A stretch of DNA of 64,000 bases from NCBI RefSeq assembly GCF_020097155.1, contig NZ_CP083691.1, forward strand, positions 2,542,001 to 2,606,000, in the 5' to 3' direction. The stretch is from Micrococcus porci (GTDB taxonomy: Bacteria; Actinomycetota; Actinomycetes; Actinomycetales; Micrococcaceae). Shown here piece by piece: positions 49,930 through 58,395 of the stretch. Within the stretch, counting starts at the first letter, position 1; the number at the start of each line of letters is the position of its first letter. The notes below the pieces were generated by a model that saw nothing but the letters and a program-made list of their open reading frames with translations, was not told the origin of the DNA and searched no databases. A program made the translations under genes and the position numbers.

Positions 49930-50979
49930 TCAGGGGCGCGCCGGGGGCTGACCGCCCTCGCCGCCCGCCGGGGGCTGCCCGCCGCCGGGCCCGCCCATCC
50001 CGCCCTGCTCCTGCTCGGTGGTGGTGTCGATCGGGACGTCGATGGTGATGGCGAAGCCCTTCTCCACGGAGCCCGTGATCTGCGGCAGCTGCGTCTCGTA
50101 GCCGTCCGAGAAGACGTTGTCCGTCTCGAGGCTGACCTTGGCGAAGTTCGCCGTCGACCCGTCGTAGGCCGACGTGGCGTAGACCTGCGAGGACTGCTCC
50201 TCCGGCATGGCGATCTGGGAGGTGAGGACGTTGTTCGTCGCGTCCGTGATGGACGCCTTGTCCGGGAACACCTCGAAGTGCAGGTGCGGCCACCGTCCGT
50301 CGTAGCAGCCGGGCCACACCGTGGTGAAGGTGACCGTGCCGTCGTCGCCCACCACCTGGACGCCGCGCAGGTAGGTCTCCTCCGTGATGCCGTCCGAGTA
50401 CATCGAGTAGCGGCCCAGCGCGTCGGCGTGCCAGAGGTACACGGCGGCGCCGGTCATGGCGGCGTCGCCGTTGGCCATGTCGATCACGTTCATCGTCACC
50501 GTGAGCGGGACCCCCTCGGCGACGGTGCCCGTGTCGATGCTCGTGGTCAGGTCGGAGCGTTCGATGCCGGACGCGTCGAGCACGTCCGGGCCGTTGGAGC
50601 CGTCGCCCGGGTACGGGCCTGCGGTCTCGGTGACCATCTCGGTCAGGGTGGCCGACGGCGAGGCGCTCGCCGCCGACGAGGAGGCCGCGGGTGACGAGGA
50701 GCCGGCACTCGCAGACGTCGAGCTGGAGGAGGACGAGGCGCCCTCCTGGACGCCGCACGCGGCGAGGACGAGGGCCCCCGCTCCCGCGCCGAAGATGCCG
50801 AGCGCGTTGCGGCGGGAGACGAGCGTGCCGACGTCGAAGGCGGCGCCCTGGTCTTCGACGTCCTCGGCCGGGCGGTGGAAGGCCCGGCCCTCGAAGGTGG
50901 GCGTGACGGCGGGGGCCTCGCCTCCCTCGGTGACCTGGGGGAAGGGGCGGCGGGAGCGGGTCGGGAGCCAGGGGGCCAT
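49930..50979 (-). CDS. Tat-secreted lipoprotein of the intradiol-dioxygenase fold
   Basis: 349 aa. An unusually long N-region (about 50 residues) leads to a twin-arginine motif SRRNALGIFGAGAGALVLAA ending in a lipobox Cys (about 76). After a Ser-rich linker, the intradiol ring-cleavage dioxygenase-like domain follows. Its family signatures are TAGPYPGDGSNGPDV, AAVYLWHADALGRYSMYSD (one Tyr ligand) and GRWPHLHFEVFPD (His-x-His ligands). A Gly/Pro-rich tail ends the protein. Extracytoplasmic members of this fold exist, but substrates are mostly unknown. The start is ATG 50979 with GAGAGGAAC upstream. It diverges from the NRPS gene. Confidence 0.86.
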   Translation of the reverse strand: MAPWLPTRSRRPFPQVTEGGEAPAVTPTFEGRAFHRPAEDVEDQGAAFDVGTLVSRRNALGIFGAGAGALVLAACGVQEGASSSSSSTSASAGSSSPAASSSAASASPSATLTEMVTETAGPYPGDGSNGPDVLDASGIERSDLTTSIDTGTVAEGVPLTVTMNVIDMANGDAAMTGAAVYLWHADALGRYSMYSDGITEETYLRGVQVVGDDGTVTFTTVWPGCYDGRWPHLHFEVFPDKASITDATNNVLTSQIAMPEEQSSQVYATSAYDGSTANFAKVSLETDNVFSDGYETQLPQITGSVEKGFAITIDVPIDTTTEQEQGGMGGPGGGQPPAGGEGGQPPARP

Positions 50980-51296
50980 GGAGTTCCTCTCGTGGGGCGC
51001 CCGCCGGTGGCGGGCCGCGTCGAGAGGCCAGCATGGCAACGGATGCAGGACGTTTCCGCGAGATCGGCGGGATGGTTCCAGGACGTCTTCTGGGACGTCA
51101 CTGACACCGGCGGGACGCCCGCAACCGCCCCGACGCCTTGGCCGGCGCCTCAACCTACCCGTCGGTCCACTTCCATTGCTCAGCCATATGCGATATAAAG
51201 GCGACCCACCATCTCACGGTCGAGTCAGCGGCTCCGGCGCCGGGTCGGCCGCCGGCTCGCCGAAGGGCCCCCGGCTCGCCGAAGGAGAGTGGCAGG
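50980..51296. promoter_or_regulatory. 317-bp divergent intergenic region between dioxygenase and NRPS genes
   Basis: No gene seen. It holds a GCCCGCC/GGCGGGC hairpin (50999-51015) in the dioxygenase leader. An AT-rich patch at 51171-51200 contains TTCCAT (51171-51176) and TATAAA (51194-51199) with a 17-nt spacer, a plausible promoter for the NRPS gene. The CATATGCGATATAA segment there contains short ATAT arms and could bind a regulator. The last 45 bp contain a tandem 15-bp repeat before the start codon. Confidence 0.5.
51252..51285 (+). repeat. Tandem 15-bp direct repeat covering the NRPS ribosome-binding site
   Basis: CCGGCTCGCCGAAGG occurs exactly at 51252-51266 and 51271-51285 (period 19 bp). 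The second copy supplies the GAAGGAG Shine-Dalgarno 9-10 nt before ATG 51297. Confidence 0.75.
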
Positions 51297-54200
51297 ATGA
51301 CGACGCAGCAGTTCCACCCGGCCCGCGCGCCGGCGGCGGCCACGAGCGCCGTGGAGTCCGAGGACCGCGCCCTCTACCCGGTGGAGCCGCCTCCGGCACC
51401 CCGGACCCTCGTCGACATTCTGAAGGCGACCGCGGCGGCCCACCCCGACGCCGTCGCCTTGGAGGGCCATGGCCCCGGCGGCTCGGCGGCGCTGAACTAC
51501 ATGCAGCTGCTGGCGCGGGCGGAGCAGGTCGCCGCACGGCTGCGTGAGGCGGGGATCGGCCCCGGCGACCGGGTCGGTCTCCGCGTGCCCTCGGGCACGA
51601 CGGACCTGTACGTGGCCCTCGTGGCGATCCTGCTGTCGGGCGCGGCGTACGTGCCCGTCGACTGGGACGACCCCGCCTCCCGCGCCGAGACGGTGTTCGG
51701 CGAGGCCGCCGTCGCGTGCGTGATCGGCGAGGGCATGGCGATCACCCCCGTGGACGGCGTCGCCCCGCTGCGCCGGACGGGCGCACCGGGTCTCGAGGAC
51801 GACGCCTGGATCATCTTCACCTCCGGCACCACGGGGCTGCCGAAGGGGGTGGCCATCACCCATCGCAACGCGGCCGCGCTCGTCGACGCCGAGGCGCGGA
51901 TGTACCTCCAGGACGACCCGCTCGGCCCGGGCGACCGTGTGATGGCCGGCCTCGCCGTCAGCTTCGACGCCTCGTGCGAGGAGATGTGGCTGGCCTGGCG
52001 GCACGGCGCGGCCCTGATCGCGGCTCCGCGCGAGGTCGTCCGGTCGGGTCCGGACCTCGGCGCGTGGATCGCACAGAAGCGGCTCACCGCCATCTCCACC
52101 GTCCCGACGCTCGCGGCCCTCTGGCCGGACGACTCGCTGGTCGGCATCCGCCTGCTCATCTTCGGCGGCGAGGCGTGCCCGCCCGAGCTCGTGGCGCGCC
52201 TGGCGACGCAGGACCGCGAACTCTGGAACACCTACGGCCCCACCGAAGCCACCGTGATCGCCTCCGGCGCGATCCTGCGCCCGGGCCAGGAGGTCCGGAT
52301 CGGCCTGCCCGTGCCGGGCTGGAAGCTGGCCGTCGTGGACCCGGAGGGCAGGCCGGTGCGCTGGGGCGAGGCGGGTGAACTCGTGATCGGCGGGGTCGGA
52401 CTGGGCCGCTATCTGGACCCGGAGAAGGACGCCGAGAAATACGCCCCGCTGGCGGCCCTGGGGTGGGACCGGTGCTACCGGACCGGGGACATGGTGGTCG
52501 CGGAACCCGAGGGCCTGGTGTTCGCCGGCCGCATCGACGACCAGGTGAAGATCAGCGGCAAGCGCATCGAGCTCGGGGAGGTGGACGCCCACCTGACCGC
52601 CATGCCCGGAGTCCGGGCCGGGGCCGCCGCGGTGCAGCTCACGGATTCCGGGACCGCGGTGCTCGTGGGCTACCTGATGCCGGAGAAGGGCGTCGAGCTG
52701 GATCTGCCCCGCATCCGCGAGCTCATGGGCGAGCGGCTGCCCGGCGGCGTGGTCCCCACCCTCGCCGTCGTGGACGAGCTGCCGATGAAGTCCTCCGGCA
52801 AGGTCGACCGCACAGCGCTGCCGTGGCCGCTGCCGTTCGACGCCGGTGAGGCCCCGCCGCTGCCCGAGGACCTGCGCTGGCTCGCAGAGCGGTGGACCGC
52901 CGTGCTCGGCCCGGCGCCCTTGACGCCCGAGTCCGACTTCTTCGCCCTCGGCGGCAGCTCCGTGGCCGTGGCCCACCTCGTCACCGCACTGCGCGAGCAC
53001 CACCCGCAGCTCGAGTTCCCGCAGGTGTACGCCAACCCCACCCTGGCCGGGATGGCGGACCTCCTGGCCGGCATGGCGGACTCCGGGCCCCGTGTCGAAC
53101 GGCGGCAGCCGGCCGCGATGCCGCGCTTCACCGGCCCGGCGCAGATCGCCTGGGTGACGGCCCTGACCGGGGTCGCCGGTCTGCGCTACGTGGCCGGAGC
53201 GACCGTGGCGATCTGGGCGCTGGGCCAGTTCTTCGGGGCCGGCTGGGTGGTCACGCCGCCGGTGCTGCCGACGCTGATCGCCTGGGCCGTGCTGTTCTCC
53301 GTCCCCGGGCGGCTCTACGGCACCGCGCTCGTCGTGCGAGTGCTGAACGCCGGGCTGCGGCCGGGCCGCTACCGCCGCGGTGGCCTCACCCACCTGCGGG
53401 TGTGGGCCGCGGACCGGGCGATCGCCACGGCGAGGCTGGAATACCTGCTCGGGGGGCCTGCAGCCTCGCACGTCCACCGCGTGTTCGGCACTCGGGTCGG
53501 CAGCGGCGCCCACCTGGATCACATGCCCTCGGCCACCGGCCTGGTGCGGATCGGCCACGGCGTCAGCGTGGGCGCCGAGGCGGACCTGCACGGCCACTGG
53601 GTCGAGGCCGGCACGTTCGTCCTGGGTGAGATCGTGGTCGGCGACCACGCCCGCATCGGTGCACGCAGCATCGTGCTGCCCGGCGTGCGGGTGGGCTCCT
53701 GGGCGGAGATCCAGGCCGGTTCTCGGGTGGCGTCCTCGGTCCCGGCCCACGAGTACTGGGGCGGCTCCCCGCTGCGCCGGCTGGGGGAGGCCGGCGTCAC
53801 GTGGCCCTCGGAGGACCCGCGGGCGGCCCGGGGCGTCCGCGCATGGCCGGTGGCCCTGGCCGCGGCGGGCCAGATGTTCACGCTGGCCGTCCTCGCCCTG
53901 CTGCCCATGGTCGCCCTGCTGCCCTGGGTGGTGCTGGTGCTGAGCCCGCTGCGCGGGGCGACCGACTTCCGGGACGTCCTCCCCGTGATGGCGCTGTGGG
54001 TCCCGGTGGTGGTGGTCCTGGCCGTGCCCACCTGGTTCCTTCTGGTCTCGGCCTTCGTCCGGCTGCTCGCCCCCCTCGTCAAGCCAGGCTTCTATCCCGT
54101 GCACTCGCTCCAGGCGTGGGCGGCGTGGAGCATCCAGAACGTCATGCGCCGCACCCTGATCGGCACCTATCCCGTCTACGCCTCCTCGGCCACCCCCTGG

Positions 54201-55406
54201 CTCATGCGGCTGATGGGCGCGCGGATCGGCCGGAACGTGGAGATCTCCACGGTGGAGGCGATCCCCCACCTGACGGTCGTGGAGGACGGGGCCTTCCTGG
54301 CCGACCACTCCATGGCCGCCGTGCCCCGCGTCGGACGCGGATGGGTCCACATCGGCTCCACGGTGATCGGTCGCGGCTCCTTCGTCGGCAACTCGGCGAT
54401 CGTCGGGCCGGACCGCGATCTGCCGGACGACGCCCTGGTGGCGGTCCTGGGCGTCTCCCCCCACCGGCCCGCACCGGGCACGTCCTGGCTGGGCCGCAGC
54501 CCCACGGCCATCCCCCGCGTGAAGGTGGCGGCCGACGCCGCGGCCACCTTCGCACCGCCCCGGCGTCTCAAGGCCGCCCGCTGGGCGGTGGAGCTGTGCC
54601 GCTTCGTGCCCGCCTTCATCGTGGGCTGGCTGGACATCGCCGTGGTCTACTTCCTCGCCACCGTGTACATGGGCGCCTCGGGCCAGGGCTCGGACCCGCT
54701 GCGCGGCGTCGTCGTCGCCACCGTGGCATCCCTGCCGGCGGCGGTGGCCGCCGCGCTCATCGCCTCGGCGATGCCGGTGCTGTTCAAGTGGGCGCTGGTG
54801 GGCGAGTTCGTCCCCCAGGACCGCCCCCTGTTCTCCTCGTTCGTCTGGCGCAACGAGCTGATGGACGCCTTCGTCGAGGTGCTGGCGGTCCCCTCACTGA
54901 TCCGCATCGGCCTGGGCTCCCCCGTGCTGACCATGTGGGCGCGGTGGATGGGCGTGGAGATCGGCCGGAACGCGTGGGTGGAGTCCTGGTGGCTGCCGGA
55001 GACGGACCTGGTCTCGATCGCGGACAACGCGACGGTGAACCGCGGGACCGTGCTGCAGACCCACCTGTTCCACGACCGGGTGATGACGATGCAGCCGGTC
55101 CGGCTGGACGAGGGCGCGACCCTCGGGCCCAACTCCTTCATGCTCCCGGGCTCCAGCCTGGGCCCGTGTGCCACCGTGCGGCCGGGCTCGCTCGTGCTGC
55201 GGGAGGACGCGGTCCCCGGGCACTCGGACTGGTCCGGCAACCCGATCCGGGCGGTGCAGGACGCCCCCGCGGCCGCGGCCACCGGTGACACCGCGACCCG
55301 CGCTCGTGCCCGCGCCGATCACCTGGACGCGGACGAGCGCCCGCAGACCGGGCCGATCCCGGTCGTCGCCACGAGCACCCCTGCACGAGAGGAGCCGACG
55401 TCGTGA
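51297..55406 (+). CDS. Membrane NRPS resembling epsilon-poly-L-lysine synthetase (A-PCP-TM-C1/C2/C3)
   Basis: 1369 aa. Adenylation domain about 40-515: A3 FTSGTTGLPKG (about 175), A4 FDAS (222), A5 NTYGPTE (311), A8 GRIDDQVKISGKRIELGE (411), A10 SSGKVDR (499). Carrier domain about 530-600 with LGGSS (Ser about 552). Then six membrane helices in three pairs (about 618-685, 848-930, 1101-1171). Each pair is followed by a hexapeptide-like beta-helix domain (about 725-830, 958-1057, 1211-1318). There is no condensation or thioesterase domain. This is the plan of Streptomyces Pls, where the C1-C3 domains polymerise lysine. My hand-read specificity code is D-A-E-S-I-G-T-V-I-K; the Glu suggests a cationic amino acid. 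It overlaps the next gene by 4 bp (GTGA). Confidence 0.88.
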   Translation: MTTQQFHPARAPAAATSAVESEDRALYPVEPPPAPRTLVDILKATAAAHPDAVALEGHGPGGSAALNYMQLLARAEQVAARLREAGIGPGDRVGLRVPSGTTDLYVALVAILLSGAAYVPVDWDDPASRAETVFGEAAVACVIGEGMAITPVDGVAPLRRTGAPGLEDDAWIIFTSGTTGLPKGVAITHRNAAALVDAEARMYLQDDPLGPGDRVMAGLAVSFDASCEEMWLAWRHGAALIAAPREVVRSGPDLGAWIAQKRLTAISTVPTLAALWPDDSLVGIRLLIFGGEACPPELVARLATQDRELWNTYGPTEATVIASGAILRPGQEVRIGLPVPGWKLAVVDPEGRPVRWGEAGELVIGGVGLGRYLDPEKDAEKYAPLAALGWDRCYRTGDMVVAEPEGLVFAGRIDDQVKISGKRIELGEVDAHLTAMPGVRAGAAAVQLTDSGTAVLVGYLMPEKGVELDLPRIRELMGERLPGGVVPTLAVVDELPMKSSGKVDRTALPWPLPFDAGEAPPLPEDLRWLAERWTAVLGPAPLTPESDFFALGGSSVAVAHLVTALREHHPQLEFPQVYANPTLAGMADLLAGMADSGPRVERRQPAAMPRFTGPAQIAWVTALTGVAGLRYVAGATVAIWALGQFFGAGWVVTPPVLPTLIAWAVLFSVPGRLYGTALVVRVLNAGLRPGRYRRGGLTHLRVWAADRAIATARLEYLLGGPAASHVHRVFGTRVGSGAHLDHMPSATGLVRIGHGVSVGAEADLHGHWVEAGTFVLGEIVVGDHARIGARSIVLPGVRVGSWAEIQAGSRVASSVPAHEYWGGSPLRRLGEAGVTWPSEDPRAARGVRAWPVALAAAGQMFTLAVLALLPMVALLPWVVLVLSPLRGATDFRDVLPVMALWVPVVVVLAVPTWFLLVSAFVRLLAPLVKPGFYPVHSLQAWAAWSIQNVMRRTLIGTYPVYASSATPWLMRLMGARIGRNVEISTVEAIPHLTVVEDGAFLADHSMAAVPRVGRGWVHIGSTVIGRGSFVGNSAIVGPDRDLPDDALVAVLGVSPHRPAPGTSWLGRSPTAIPRVKVAADAAATFAPPRRLKAARWAVELCRFVPAFIVGWLDIAVVYFLATVYMGASGQGSDPLRGVVVATVASLPAAVAAALIASAMPVLFKWALVGEFVPQDRPLFSSFVWRNELMDAFVEVLAVPSLIRIGLGSPVLTMWARWMGVEIGRNAWVESWWLPETDLVSIADNATVNRGTVLQTHLFHDRVMTMQPVRLDEGATLGPNSFMLPGSSLGPCATVRPGSLVLREDAVPGHSDWSGNPIRAVQDAPAAAATGDTATRARARADHLDADERPQTGPIPVVATSTPAREEPTS

Positions 55407-56848
55407 CCCCGAAGCATCGTCAGGACCCGTTGGCCGAGCCGCCCGAGGGTGACTTCACCGAGGCACGGCCCGCCCCCGGACGACGTCCGTCGCGCACCCC
55501 GTGGACGGACATCTCCCGCCGACGCGCGGACGCGGCCCCGGATACGGCGGCGCCCCCGCCGCCACCGCCCCCACCCGGCAAGGTCGGCCATCGGGATGCC
55601 CCGCCGGTCAGCTGGCGGACCCAGGCGCTGCGCTCGGCCCGGCGCCTGCACGGCCTGGACCTGGCCCGGTTCCTCGCCCTCGCCGGGATGATGGCCGTGC
55701 ACGTGTGGGCGGACGCCATCGACGACCGCGGCCTCGGCGGATTCATCGGCACGGTGGTGGCCGGCAACGCGGCCGCGGTCTTCGCGTTCCTGGCCGGCAT
55801 CACCCTGATCTTCCTCTCCGGGGGGAGCCGCGGCGCCCGGGGACGGGACCTGCAGCGGGCGCGCGTCGCGATCGCCGTCCGCGCCGTCATGCTGCTCGTG
55901 ATCGGCCTCGGGCTGAACCTGATCGACTTCCCGGCGTACGACATCCTCCCCTACTACGCGATGCTGTTCCTGCTGGCGATCCCGCTGCTGGGGCTCGGGC
56001 CCGCGGCGCTGGCCCTGTGCGCGGCGGCCGCCCTGCTGACCGGGCCGGTGCTGCGCATGGTCCTGGTCTCCACCGGCACACCGGTGCCGGGCTTCGACCC
56101 CACCCTCATCTCCCTCTTCGCCCGGCCCGGCCCGACCCTCATCCAGCTCTTCGTGACCGGCACCTACCCGGCGATCACCTGGATGGCGTATGTGTGCGCC
56201 GGCATGGCGGCGGCTCGCCTCAACCTCTTCGACCGCCAACGCCAGGCCTTCGTGGCGGTCGGCGGGCTCGCCGCCACCGGGGTGGCCGCGGGCCTGAGCT
56301 GGGCCGCCCTGCACGTCTGGGACGGCCGCGAGCGCATCGCCGAGGTGACCGGCATCCGGCCCGACCTCGTGGAGCTGCGGGCCTCCCGCGGCCTCAGCGC
56401 GGAGATGCTCTCGACCACCCCGTGGTGGCTGGCCGCCCGGGGACCCCACCTGGACACGCCGCTGTCCACGCTGCATGCCGTGGGCGTGGCCGCGGCGGTG
56501 GTCGGCTTCGTCCTGATGCTGACGTCGGGCCTGATGCGCCCCGACGGCTCCCTGCCCGCCTGGACGGAGCCCCTGCGCGCGGCCGGGTCGATGTCCCTGA
56601 CGGTGTACGTCTCGCACCTGCTGCTCCTGACCGTGCCCGGGTGGGAGGAGCGGCGGGGGTGGTTCTTCGTGGGTCAGCTGGTGCTGCTGGTGTCCTTCGC
56701 GACCCTGTGGCGGCGGGTGTCCGCCCAGGGTCCGCTGGAGACCGTCGTCTCCCGCGTCCCCAAGGCGGTGGCCCGGGCCCTCGTCCCCGGTCGGCCCGCC
56801 GGGGCGGGGCCGGACTACGAGCCGCTCGAGGCCGCCGACCCCCGCTGA
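55403..56848 (+). CDS. DUF1624/HGSNAT-like polytopic membrane protein coupled to the NRPS
   Basis: 481 aa. A disordered N-terminus of about 80 residues with a run of eight prolines is followed by RLHGLDLARFLALAGMMAVHV, the start signature of the DUF1624/heparan-glucosaminide-acetyltransferase and DUF418 group, with a conserved His in the first helix. About 10 helices continue to residue about 440, including a terminal GSMSLTVYVSHLLLL segment. The start is GTG 55403, overlapping the NRPS stop by 4 bp, so the two are coupled. An acyl transfer to, or export of, the NRPS product is a reasonable inference, not shown. The C-terminal tail is charged. Confidence 0.82.
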   Translation: MTPKHRQDPLAEPPEGDFTEARPAPGRRPSRTPWTDISRRRADAAPDTAAPPPPPPPPGKVGHRDAPPVSWRTQALRSARRLHGLDLARFLALAGMMAVHVWADAIDDRGLGGFIGTVVAGNAAAVFAFLAGITLIFLSGGSRGARGRDLQRARVAIAVRAVMLLVIGLGLNLIDFPAYDILPYYAMLFLLAIPLLGLGPAALALCAAAALLTGPVLRMVLVSTGTPVPGFDPTLISLFARPGPTLIQLFVTGTYPAITWMAYVCAGMAAARLNLFDRQRQAFVAVGGLAATGVAAGLSWAALHVWDGRERIAEVTGIRPDLVELRASRGLSAEMLSTTPWWLAARGPHLDTPLSTLHAVGVAAAVVGFVLMLTSGLMRPDGSLPAWTEPLRAAGSMSLTVYVSHLLLLTVPGWEERRGWFFVGQLVLLVSFATLWRRVSAQGPLETVVSRVPKAVARALVPGRPAGAGPDYEPLEAADPR

Positions 56849-56864
56849 GCCGCGCCGGGCCGCC

Positions 56865-58235
56865 TCAGACCTCCGGGGCCTCCCCGAGGTGGCTCGGCGC
56901 CCACATCGCCAGGCGGGTCTGCACCACGACGACGTTCGGCCCGTCCGCCTGGAACGCGCGCTCGAGCGCGCCGCGCACGTCCTCCACTCCCACCGTCTCG
57001 GCGGGCACGCCGAAGGAGGCGGCGAGGGCCTGGAAGTCCGGCCGGTCGAGCTCGGTGGCCGTGGCCTTGCCGAACGCGCCCTCCATGTACTCGCGCAGGA
57101 TGCCGTACCCGCCGTCGTCGATGATCAGCCACGTCACGTCGACGTCGTGCTGGCGCGCGGCGGCCAGCTCGGCGAGCGAGTACATGGCCGAGCCGTCGCC
57201 GGCGACGGCGAGCACGCGCCCGTCGATCCCGGTGCGTCCCTGGTGGGCCAGGCCCACCGCGCCGCCGAACGCGGCCGGGAACCCGTAGCCGAGTCCCCCG
57301 GCGCCCTGCGCCGAGTGGAACTCGCCGTCCTGCGCGTCCCAGCAGTTCCATGCCCAGTAGGCGGCGATGGTCATGTCCCAGTACGTCTGCATGGTCGACG
57401 GGACGGCGGCGCGGATGTCCGCCAGGAGCCGGCGCTCCACGCCGAGGTCCTGGGCGTCGAGGCGGGCGGTGATGCGCGCGTTGACGTCGGCGACCACCTC
57501 GGCGGGGGTGCGGCCGTGCCAGACGGCGGCGTCCCGCGCCACCGAGCCCGACTCGCGCAGGGCGGCGGCGAGGGCCTGGAGCGCCTGGCCGGCGTCGGCC
57601 CGGACGCCGAGGGTGGGGTGGTTGGTCTCGAGGACGCGCGGCTCGGCGTCGACCTGGATGAGGCGGCCGCGGGGCTCGAGCGTGAAGTAGTTGGAGGTGA
57701 CCTCGCCGAGCGAGGAGCCGACGACGAGGAGCACCTCGGCGTCCTCGAGCAGGTCCGTGACGAGGCGGTCCTCGACCCAGCCGCCGAGGCTGAGCGGGTG
57801 TTCCCACGGGAAGGCGGTGTTGCCGCCCGGCGAGCAGACCACGGGGGCCTGGAGCAGCTCCGCGACCTCCCGCAGGCTCTCCATCGCGGCCCGGCCGGAG
57901 CGGCGCACACCGCCGCCGGCCACGATCGCCACCCGCCCGGCCCCGCGCAGCCAGCGCACGACCTCGGCCACGAGCTCGGCGCGCGGCGGATGGTCGTAGG
58001 GCACGGCCCGGGCGTCCTGCACCGGGGGCACCATGACCTCGCCGAGCAGCACGTCCTGCGGGATCTCCACCCACACCGGCCCCTGCGGCACGGTGACGGC
58101 CTCGGCCCACGCGTCCTGGATGGCCGAGGGGATGCCCGAGGCGTGGTGGACCGTGAACTGGGCCTTGGTGACGCCGCGGCCCGAGAGCGTCTCTGACCGG
58201 GAATTCCGGGGCCTGCGGTCCTCCAATGCCCGCAC
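56865..58235 (-). pseudogene. Thiamine-diphosphate enzyme remnant lacking most of the PYR domain
   Basis: 456 aa frame from GTG 58235. It begins with what looks like the first helix of a PYR domain (ASAIVRALED, partly upstream of the GTG). Within about 25 codons it jumps to the end of that domain (TKAQFTVHHASGIPSAIQDA). The central transhydrogenase-like domain (VAIVAGGGVRRSGRAA) and the C-terminal ThDP-binding domain with GDGSAMYSLAELAAARQH and an Asn-equivalent region follow intact. About 100 or more residues, including the catalytic Glu, are absent. The junction lies near the near-palindrome CCGGGAATTCCGG (58197-58209). The original may have been an acetolactate-synthase or benzoylformate-decarboxylase-like enzyme. 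The rest stays in frame. Confidence 0.72.
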
Positions 58236-58296
58236 GATGGCCGAGGCCAGGCGGTGCGGCGGCGGGCAACCCTTCCCGCGGGCTCGCCCCGGCCCC

Positions 58297-58302
58297 TAGT
58301 GT
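58297..58302 (+). promoter_or_regulatory. Candidate -10 hexamer TAGTGT of fdhA
   Basis: TAGTGT lies 94 nt before the fdhA ATG, giving a leader of about 87 nt. No clear -35; support is moderate. The leader contains no riboswitch that I recognise. Confidence 0.4.
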
Positions 58303-58395
58303 CTCCGTACAGCCCGGGACCGGGACTCCCCCTCGGGTTCGCCCCGTCTCTCGCCCCGTCGGGGGCGTCGTTGGAGACAGAAAGGCAACAGTTTC

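Noticed and set aside
51138..51296. In-frame extension of the NRPS upstream to 51138
   Set aside because: It would overlap the AT-rich promoter patch and has no ribosome site. ATG 51297 has GAAGGAG at good spacing, and the A-domain N-terminus starts after it.
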